36,166 nucleotides of DNA from RGIG3102 sp964507095. GTDB taxonomy: Bacteria > Bacillota > Clostridia > Oscillospirales > Ruminococcaceae. Below are positions 31,801-36,166 of the stretch, in pieces. The stretch spans positions 1 to 36,166 of the forward strand of contig CAZDOS010000015.1 in NCBI GenBank assembly GCA_964507095.1. The letters are read 5' to 3'. The position numbers were made by a program, and so were the translations under genes. The number at the start of each line of letters is the position of its first letter. Positions within the stretch are counted from its first letter, which is position 1. The notes under the pieces were generated by a model that did no database searches, was not told where the DNA came from, and saw only the letters and a list, made by a program, of their open reading frames with translations.

Positions 31801-32042
31801 TCACGCGGGGCAAGGACAGTAAGGTCGTCTCGCGGGACGTATTTGGCCGAGTGCTGGAATTCGTCAAGGAAAGCATCGCCAACATGGCCGACTGCATCTA
31901 CAGCGGAGACTACGTTCCGGAAGCGCTTGAGCTGGGAAATGACAACACTCCTTGTTCCTATTGCCCGTACGGAGCGATGTGCCATCACTCACAGCTGACA
32001 AGGAAGATGCTGAAGAATGATTTTCTTCCGAAGAAAAAATAA
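28815..32042 (+). CDS. addB: ATP-dependent nuclease/helicase subunit B, AddB
   Basis: AddB (1,075 residues) pairs with AddA in double-strand break end resection and Chi recognition, the Gram-positive counterpart of RecBCD. Walker A (IGSAGTGKST, about residues 6-15) is present at the N-terminus. The C-terminal nuclease domain has the RecB-type DYK triad (Asp898, Lys900, within VVDYKTG) and an upstream Asp in VADRVDI. The [4Fe-4S] staple is intact: Cys741 (FYKCRFMYF) and Cys1047, Cys1050, Cys1056 (CSYCPYGAMC). The start follows GAGG. addA follows after 20 nt, so they form an operon. Clostridial-type AddB rather than the lactic-acid RexB is favoured by the conserved cysteine cluster. Confidence 0.96.
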   Translation: MLQYLIGSAGTGKSTEIAHRIGELAGSGKKCILMVPEQFSKTAETLMVTSLEGKRLEFAQLYTFEQLIRKAGEKCMELNGMLLDDARKTVMAHRALQQVKGSLDIYRKQSENFGFSSSLVSVFDNLHRSGLDHETLARVLDEDGRDHRKLEEISSIYTEYSVNVSTKFTDRETQLELLAQNLPQELFLGASVFIDGFESFSHGQLSVIEAILETADSVTIAMTCDEVWDRTMGTGPFSYVQSTIRQIDRMAKRAGVHREPAQVLRNPYRFRNDDLLNVDRYLRGAQEEREQPEHVYITKFNTQYDEVSFAAAKILSLIRENKLSYKDIAVICPQLDKYENQIQESFTLAGIPYFIDMNRIISSARPVMLFKSIFAIMHSGLGSEDLMSLLMTGLTDLSEDDINLLDNYLFLWQDLDFDFSEPFTLSPFGLNKDKSSEDKAVLERINSVRERIYAAFDGKFAIRGARPAREMIEEAYRIAVSLGCTDRIRELADSMPGEEERNLLLRQWEAAMDCLDSLHEILLPDSVKRSDIEDLFTIMTNNRTIGFAPETRDCVIVTEPKRMKLDAVEAVFILGADSENFPVAVSEDSLISVTDREFLKSKNYPLRNDFENLFSFENFYFYKTLTTAREWLYISVADRNLDAKQNFSIQIEAMKEKLHIREASLKLEEYRVTRPFFLDYVSQLAGGRNREAMARLLEKAAIKVPAIPHRSFNISDSGYLSALLGRSLRISPSRAQDFYKCRFMYFMKSILRIDPVEKARFDPRVAGTYLHYVAQKLLEEHGDGFRSMTFEEIETDVRRLMDEFINETYPPEIRDNVRFTSQFENMTKNAVNFMKYVWNEQQTSLFRPIAFEEKIEEGSRVSPLAIHTPLGHMAKVIGVADRVDIYHGSDRDWIRVVDYKTGTQKFDLDEIYNGLSSQMLLYMDALVRAGFGGTEAGVSPAAVMYQPSDIRGKFDKSDESHYTAIGMAVNEKEIANAFNSDSGNSYGVIYLKDGKVTRGKDSKVVSRDVFGRVLEFVKESIANMADCIYSGDYVPEALELGNDNTPCSYCPYGAMCHHSQLTRKMLKNDFLPKKK

Positions 32043-32062
32043 AGATCGCAGGAGAGGTTAAA

Positions 32063-35000
32063 ATGCCCGAATGGACCAATGAACAGAAAAGAGCACTTGA
32101 ATCAGGCGGCAAGCTCACCGTCGTATCCGCTGCCGCCGGCAGCGGAAAGACCACTGTGCTCGTTACAAAAGCGGTCAATATAATACTTGATGAAAACAAC
32201 AGGACAGATGCCGACAGGCTCCTCATCGTTACCTTCTCCAACGCTTCCGCGGCCGAGTTCAAGGACAGGATAGAGAAAAGACTCAATGAGCGGATGAGGA
32301 ACGACCCGTCCAACGCGTACATCCGAGCGCAGAAGATGAGGTTTCAGAAACGGGATGTTTCCACTATTCATTCCTTCTGCATAAAGCTCGTCAGAGAAAA
32401 CTTCCAGGATCTTGACCTGACTCCGGATTTCATGATAGCGGACGAAGCCCAGGCCGACGCACTGCATGAGAGAGCGATCTCCGAGGCAATGGACAGAGGC
32501 TATGACAGCAAGGATTTCAATGACCTGGTGTCCTTCTACGGCCGAAGCAGCGACGACAGGCCAGTCAGGGATTTTCTGAGGAAGATGGACACATACTTCT
32601 CCGCCCTTCCGGATCCCGAGGGACGGATAGTTTCAATGCTCAACGATTATGCCGACCCTAAGGGGTTAAAGAATTCCCGCTCCTTCAATTGGCTTTTGGA
32701 TTATACGAAGGACGTGCTGGATTACATGCAGTCGCTGTGCTCAAGAATGGATGAGATATATTCTCTGGGCGCGTTCACGGGATATGACCGGGGGCTCACC
32801 GCCATACGTTCCGCTGTATCAGGTCTCACCGCCTCAATATATGTATCAGACTTCCCTGCCCGGATATCAGCACTGTCCCGTGGACTTCCGAAACTTGGCT
32901 CTGCCAGACCGAGTTGCGCCGAGAGCGAGGCGGTCAAGACAGTGCGAGAGCTCCTCTCAAAGTCATGGGATGAGCTGTCTGAGATCGTCGTATTCTTTGA
33001 CGAGGACAGGTTCTCAAAGGACATGAGTGCCTCTCTTCCCTATGCCAGAGCTCTTGTTGATGTATATCTGGATTATCAGCACACACTGAAGGATCTCAAG
33101 CTTGAAAAGAGGCAGTTCGAGTTTGCCGACTTCGAGCATTTTGCCTACAGACTGCTCGTCAGCGAAAGCGGAGAATATACTCCGCTGTGTCTCGAACTCA
33201 GGGACCGTTATGAATACATCATGGAGGATGAGTTCCAGGACACCAGCTACATTCAGGATGCGATATTCAACCGGATATCAAAAGAAGGTCAGTCCAACCT
33301 GTTCGTGGTCGGAGACATAAAGCAGAGCATATACAGCTTCAGAAAGGCCAGTCCTGAGATATTCAAGGCAAAAAGACAGCTCGGCATCGACGACCCCGAT
33401 CAGGCTGAAACCATATTCCTCAAACATAATTTCAGGAGCGAGGAGTCCGTCCTCAACGGCGTCAACTACCTTTTCTCAAGGCTGATGAGCGAAAAATGCG
33501 GCGGAGTGGATTATGATGAGAACGAGGAGCTGAGAACTCTTAAGGAGCCGGACGGCTCAGTCGGAATCAGGTTCAATCTCTACGATGATGATGAGATAGA
33601 CAGAAACATCTCCATGATCAGCACCATGATCCACGACGGAGAGCTCATAAAAGACGGCGATGGGACAAGACCGGTAAGACCGGGAGACTTCTGCATACTG
33701 ATGAGGTCGTCCAGAAAGATGGCTTCATACAAGGAAAAGCTTGAAGAACTGGGCTTTGAAGTGTATGTCAAGGATGATGAGCCGATCATCAGGAAGCCTG
33801 AGATCGAATGTGTCATCAACCTGCTCAGGGTCATCAACAATCCCACTAAAGAGCTGTACCTGTCACGGACAATGTTCGGAGACATGTTCGACTTCGACCT
33901 TGATGAGATACTGAAGATCAGATTCGGCGAAGATTTGCCTTCCAGAGAAAATGCAAACATCAATCTGTTCACTGCCCTTAAACGGCGGGGCACCGAGAAG
34001 GCCGAATCCTTCCTCAATGTCCTCCATGAACTGATGTCCTCTGCTAGGATACTGTCCATCGATAAGCTCATAGACCATGTGTGCAAGCGGACAGGCCATT
34101 ACCGGCGTCTTTCCTTCTCTGCGGACGGAAATGAAAAGCGAGAAAATCTGAGATGGTTCATAGATTTTGCCAAGAGCTGGCGGAAGACTCACAGCGGCGA
34201 TCTGTCCGCTTTCCTCCGCAGCGTTGACCTGTATCTGGCCAAGGAGAGGAATACTTCCCGGAATAATTCCAAAAAGGCCGATGACGCCATTGCGATAATG
34301 ACCATACATGCTTCAAAGGGCCTTGAATTCCCTGTTGTCATAGTTGCAGACCTGGACAAGAGGATGAACAGGCAGGATGTTTCCTCCAGGCTCCTGTTCG
34401 ATACCGATCTGGGTATCGGCATGTACGTCAATACCGGTTTCGGATACAATGAATCCACCATTAATGTAAAGGCGATTCAGAAAAAGACCTCCGTCAACCT
34501 TTCAAGCGAGGAGATGCGTCTTTACTATGTGGCTTTCACAAGGGCAAAGTCACTGCTGATACTGACGAGCAAGAAGCCGTCCGGAGCCGCGTTCAGGCGC
34601 GCCTCGGGAGTTGCCGGCGAAAGCATACACCGGCAGTATCTCTCCGGAATAGAAACGGCCAGCGAGTGGCTGATAGCAGCTCTTTCCGGTGACAGCACCG
34701 TCAGAAGCCTTTCGGAAAGCACCTTCGAAGCCTTTCGGCCGACCCCGGCATCGATATTTGTGGAATACATAGACCATACTGGAGAAACCTACCCTAACAC
34801 CTACACGCGGGATGTACGGGAAAGCATGGTGAACGCGGACATGGACAGGATAAACAGCTATCTTTCCTTCGAGTATCCTGACCTTGTCAGAACAAAGCTC
34901 CCCACCAAGGTCTCCGTAAGCGAGATCGCCAAGGCCAGGGACACTCAGCTTGCTGTTCCCCTCTTCGCCAGACCGGATGCAGATTCGGCCAACGCTGCCG

Positions 35001-35485
35001 AAAAAGGCACGGCGATGCACAGAATGGCGCAGTATATCGATATACACAAGGCAAGGGGCGACCTGGACGGACGGCTCAAGGACCTTGCCGATATGGGAAT
35101 TATCGATCTTGATCTTATCGACAGGAAACTGGCGGATAACTTCGTCAACAGCAGGCTGGCGGACGACATGCTCATATGCGACAGGATCTTCCGCGAGCAG
35201 AGCTTCCTGGTCCCATATCCTGCAAATGATGCTTTCGGCAATCCGGAATATGCCGGCTATGATGTCCTCGTTCAGGGCGTAATGGACTGCGTGCTTCAGT
35301 ACGGAGACAGCATAACGATAGTGGACTACAAGACGGACAGAGTCAAAAGCATGGAAGAGCTGAAGGACCGCTATTCAAGGCAGCTTGAGCTCTACAGACA
35401 TGCCGCCAAACTTCTGTACGGAATGGACAAGGTAAGATGCGTCATCTACTCCTTCAGGCTGAACGATACCATAGATATACGGTGA
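32063..35485 (+). CDS. addA: ATP-dependent helicase/nuclease subunit A, AddA
   Basis: AddA (1,140 residues) is the superfamily 1A helicase and second nuclease of the AddAB complex. Motif I is SAAAGSGKTT (22-31), motif II is EDEFQD (388-393), the QSIYSFRKA block (motif III region) and MTIHASKGLEFPVVIV (motif V region) follow, then the YVAFTRAK motif VI. The C-terminal nuclease has Asp1075 (GVMDCV), Asp1088 and Lys1090 (DYKTD). The ribosome-binding site AGGAGAGG lies in the 20-nt gap after addB. It is slightly shorter than B. subtilis AddA (about 1,230), but all motifs are in place. Confidence 0.97.
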   Translation: MPEWTNEQKRALESGGKLTVVSAAAGSGKTTVLVTKAVNIILDENNRTDADRLLIVTFSNASAAEFKDRIEKRLNERMRNDPSNAYIRAQKMRFQKRDVSTIHSFCIKLVRENFQDLDLTPDFMIADEAQADALHERAISEAMDRGYDSKDFNDLVSFYGRSSDDRPVRDFLRKMDTYFSALPDPEGRIVSMLNDYADPKGLKNSRSFNWLLDYTKDVLDYMQSLCSRMDEIYSLGAFTGYDRGLTAIRSAVSGLTASIYVSDFPARISALSRGLPKLGSARPSCAESEAVKTVRELLSKSWDELSEIVVFFDEDRFSKDMSASLPYARALVDVYLDYQHTLKDLKLEKRQFEFADFEHFAYRLLVSESGEYTPLCLELRDRYEYIMEDEFQDTSYIQDAIFNRISKEGQSNLFVVGDIKQSIYSFRKASPEIFKAKRQLGIDDPDQAETIFLKHNFRSEESVLNGVNYLFSRLMSEKCGGVDYDENEELRTLKEPDGSVGIRFNLYDDDEIDRNISMISTMIHDGELIKDGDGTRPVRPGDFCILMRSSRKMASYKEKLEELGFEVYVKDDEPIIRKPEIECVINLLRVINNPTKELYLSRTMFGDMFDFDLDEILKIRFGEDLPSRENANINLFTALKRRGTEKAESFLNVLHELMSSARILSIDKLIDHVCKRTGHYRRLSFSADGNEKRENLRWFIDFAKSWRKTHSGDLSAFLRSVDLYLAKERNTSRNNSKKADDAIAIMTIHASKGLEFPVVIVADLDKRMNRQDVSSRLLFDTDLGIGMYVNTGFGYNESTINVKAIQKKTSVNLSSEEMRLYYVAFTRAKSLLILTSKKPSGAAFRRASGVAGESIHRQYLSGIETASEWLIAALSGDSTVRSLSESTFEAFRPTPASIFVEYIDHTGETYPNTYTRDVRESMVNADMDRINSYLSFEYPDLVRTKLPTKVSVSEIAKARDTQLAVPLFARPDADSANAAEKGTAMHRMAQYIDIHKARGDLDGRLKDLADMGIIDLDLIDRKLADNFVNSRLADDMLICDRIFREQSFLVPYPANDAFGNPEYAGYDVLVQGVMDCVLQYGDSITIVDYKTDRVKSMEELKDRYSRQLELYRHAAKLLYGMDKVRCVIYSFRLNDTIDIR

Positions 35486-35490
35486 GCCTA

Positions 35491-35519
35491 TTCACAAACG
35501 TATAGTTTTGCTGTAAAAT
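35491..35519 (+). promoter_or_regulatory. promoter of the small zinc-ribbon gene
   Basis: TTCACA (35491-35496) and TAAAAT (35514-35519) are exactly 17 bp apart, directly after the addA stop, so the small gene has its own promoter and is not only a tail of addAB. Confidence 0.7.
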
Positions 35520-35558
35520 AGACGGAGCGTCACATATGTATGATGAAGGAGAACGGGA

Positions 35559-35771
35559 ATGAACGAACTTGAACAGTGCCCAATATGCCATGAAGACTGC
35601 GGATACATAGAATTCGAGGGAGGCTGGTGTGTCTACGTCGAGTGCGGAAACTGCGGCTCCCACACATCATATATCACCTTCAAGAACGAAGAACAGAAGC
35701 GCAGGGCTGAGCAGGAATCCATAAAGCTGTGGAACATGGGCAAGGTCGTACCTGAACGGCGTCTGGAATAA
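35559..35771 (+). CDS. small zinc-ribbon protein, Lar restriction-alleviation-like
   Basis: A 70-residue protein with six cysteines: CPIC (7, 10), Cys14, Cys24 and CGNC (29, 32). The layout, an N-terminal CPxC, a V.C..CG knuckle about 20 residues later and a C-terminal A...WN helix (EQESIKLWNM), resembles the Lar (restriction alleviation) family, usually phage-borne. The match is by pattern only, and the typical CPFCG and NRR endings are not exact. GGAG precedes the ATG. It stands between addA and the IS remnant. Confidence 0.7.
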   Translation: MNELEQCPICHEDCGYIEFEGGWCVYVECGNCGSHTSYITFKNEEQKRRAEQESIKLWNMGKVVPERRLE

Positions 35772-35807
35772 CCTCCGTTTAGTGCACCGTAAAAGCAGGA
35801 ACATATC

Positions 35808-35845
35808 GATCGCTGGCGGACTGACCGCCAGCGGTCTTCTTGTTT
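35808..35845 (+). terminator. intrinsic terminator after the zinc-ribbon gene
   Basis: GATCGCTGGCGG / CCGCCAGCGGTC forms a 12-bp stem (one T-G pair) with a 5-nt loop, followed by TTCTTGTTT. Confidence 0.85.
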
Positions 35846-35889
35846 CCGTCAATATAAGGATAAAGCTGAAGTGTCAGTTGAACAAAATT

Positions 35890-35927
35890 GGCACTAACCC
35901 CGTCCTCTACAGGGCGGGGTTAGTGCC
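35890..35927. repeat. perfect long inverted repeat, IS200-type left-end hairpin
   Basis: A 17-bp stem with a single G-U pair (35890-35906 and 35911-35927) and a 4-nt loop CTAC. Its outer part is GGCACTAACCCCG. IS200/IS605 elements carry such a subterminal hairpin at the left end, where it blocks outside transcription and is read by the transposase. No U-tract follows. Confidence 0.7.
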
Positions 35928-35933
35928 TCTCTA

Positions 35934-35962
35934 TTGATAATATATATCCCTTGTGGTATAAT
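35934..35962 (+). promoter_or_regulatory. strong promoter in front of tnpA remnant
   Basis: TTGATA (35934-35939) and TATAAT (35957-35962) are 17 bp apart, with a TG one base before the -10. It lies between the hairpin and the tnpA frame. Confidence 0.75.
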
Positions 35963-35999
35963 CTGTTGCAGATAAAAGAAATAGTAGTATAAACTGAGA

Positions 36000-36166
36000 C
36001 TTGATACAAATAATCATTCGGTATTCATATTGCATTAACACCTGATCATGTGCGTTAAGTATCGCAACAAAGTAATTAATGATGCCGTTTCCAACAGACT
36101 TAAAGAGATTATTGAGTATATTGCACCCAAATACAATATTCTGTTGGAAGAATGGAATCACGACGC
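36000..36166 (+). pseudogene. tnpA: IS200-type transposase tnpA, decayed 5' part
   Basis: Read from 36000 the frame gives LDTNNHSVFILH, a stop, then HLIMCVKYRNKVIN and, further on, NRLKEIIEYIAPKYNILLEEWNHD, which is the N-terminal part of a Y1 transposase (the HUH motif should follow beyond the edge). The position that should be the ATG reads CTT, and a TAA at 36036-36038 stands where the family has Tyr. An internal ATG at 36048 could at best start a protein without its first strand. The copy is therefore probably inactive, unless the TAA is a base-call error. It continues beyond the window. Confidence 0.75.

Larger units (their letters stand above)
35890..36166 (+). mobile_element. partial IS200/IS605-family element, left end
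   Basis: The last 277 bp carry the left-end hairpin, a promoter and the beginning of a tnpA frame reading into the window edge. The exact outer end of the element cannot be set; the bases between the terminator (35845) and the hairpin hold no gene. The right half lies outside the window, so I cannot say whether the copy has its second end or a tnpB. Confidence 0.75.

Noticed and set aside
1..36166. CRISPR arrays, tRNA or rRNA genes, phage or defence islands
   Set aside because: No regular repeat-spacer array, no cloverleaf-like sequence with the conserved T-loop and no phage structural, restriction or toxin-antitoxin genes were seen on reading both strands; only the Lar-like gene and the IS remnant hint at mobile DNA.

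Overview
The window looks like chromosomal DNA from a low-to-mid GC Gram-positive anaerobe of the class Clostridia. The grounds are an S10-spc ribosomal protein operon with zinc-type S14, RqcH, AddAB (rather than RecBCD), an ECF-type ThiT thiamine transporter under a TPP riboswitch, and a radical-type acyl-CoA dehydratase activase/reductase system typical of amino-acid-fermenting anaerobes. A finer placement cannot be supported from the sequence alone.

Layout. Positions 1-6986 (minus strand) carry sixteen ribosomal protein genes in the order rpsJ-rplC-rplD-rplW-rplB-rpsS-rplV-rpsC-rplP-rpmC-rpsQ-rplN-rplX-rplE-rpsN-rpsH, with rpsH cut by the window edge. They are driven by a consensus-like promoter near 7286-7314 and preceded by a structured leader of about 300 nt. 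Positions 7445-12350 (minus) hold rqcH, then an apparent unit of a two-component system (response regulator, histidine kinase), a DUF1858 protein and the tRNA methyltransferase TrmK. A plus-strand gene at 12579-13667 encodes a membrane-anchored protein with a glycerophosphodiesterase fold signature but no recognisable catalytic residues. Positions 13725-17642 (minus) are an esterase - inositol-phosphatase-like - rarA - zinc-ribbon membrane protein unit. Plus-strand single genes follow: nth and an ADP-ribosylglycohydrolase, each closed by a clear terminator. A minus-strand thiT (TPP riboswitch) - LURP-one-related pair lies head to head with murC. Next come a tandem-domain nucleoside 2-deoxyribosyltransferase-like gene (plus), a minus-strand unit of a 979-residue activase, a 427-residue companion and a DUF3267 membrane protein, and finally addB-addA and a small zinc-ribbon (Lar-like) gene on the plus strand. 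The right edge runs into the left end of a decayed IS200/IS605-type element, with its terminal hairpin, a promoter and a tnpA frame that has lost its ATG and carries an in-frame TAA.

Most of the window is core housekeeping: translation, ribosome rescue, DNA repair, cell wall and cofactor uptake. I did not see a defence island, prophage or multi-gene system I could call new. The observations most worth checking are the pseudoenzyme-like GDPD protein, the fused NDT protein with an asymmetric second domain, a 28-bp promoter/initial-transcript motif shared by the NDT and addB genes, the tandem terminators behind the TPP aptamer, the S10 leader, the split activase, and the IS200 remnant.
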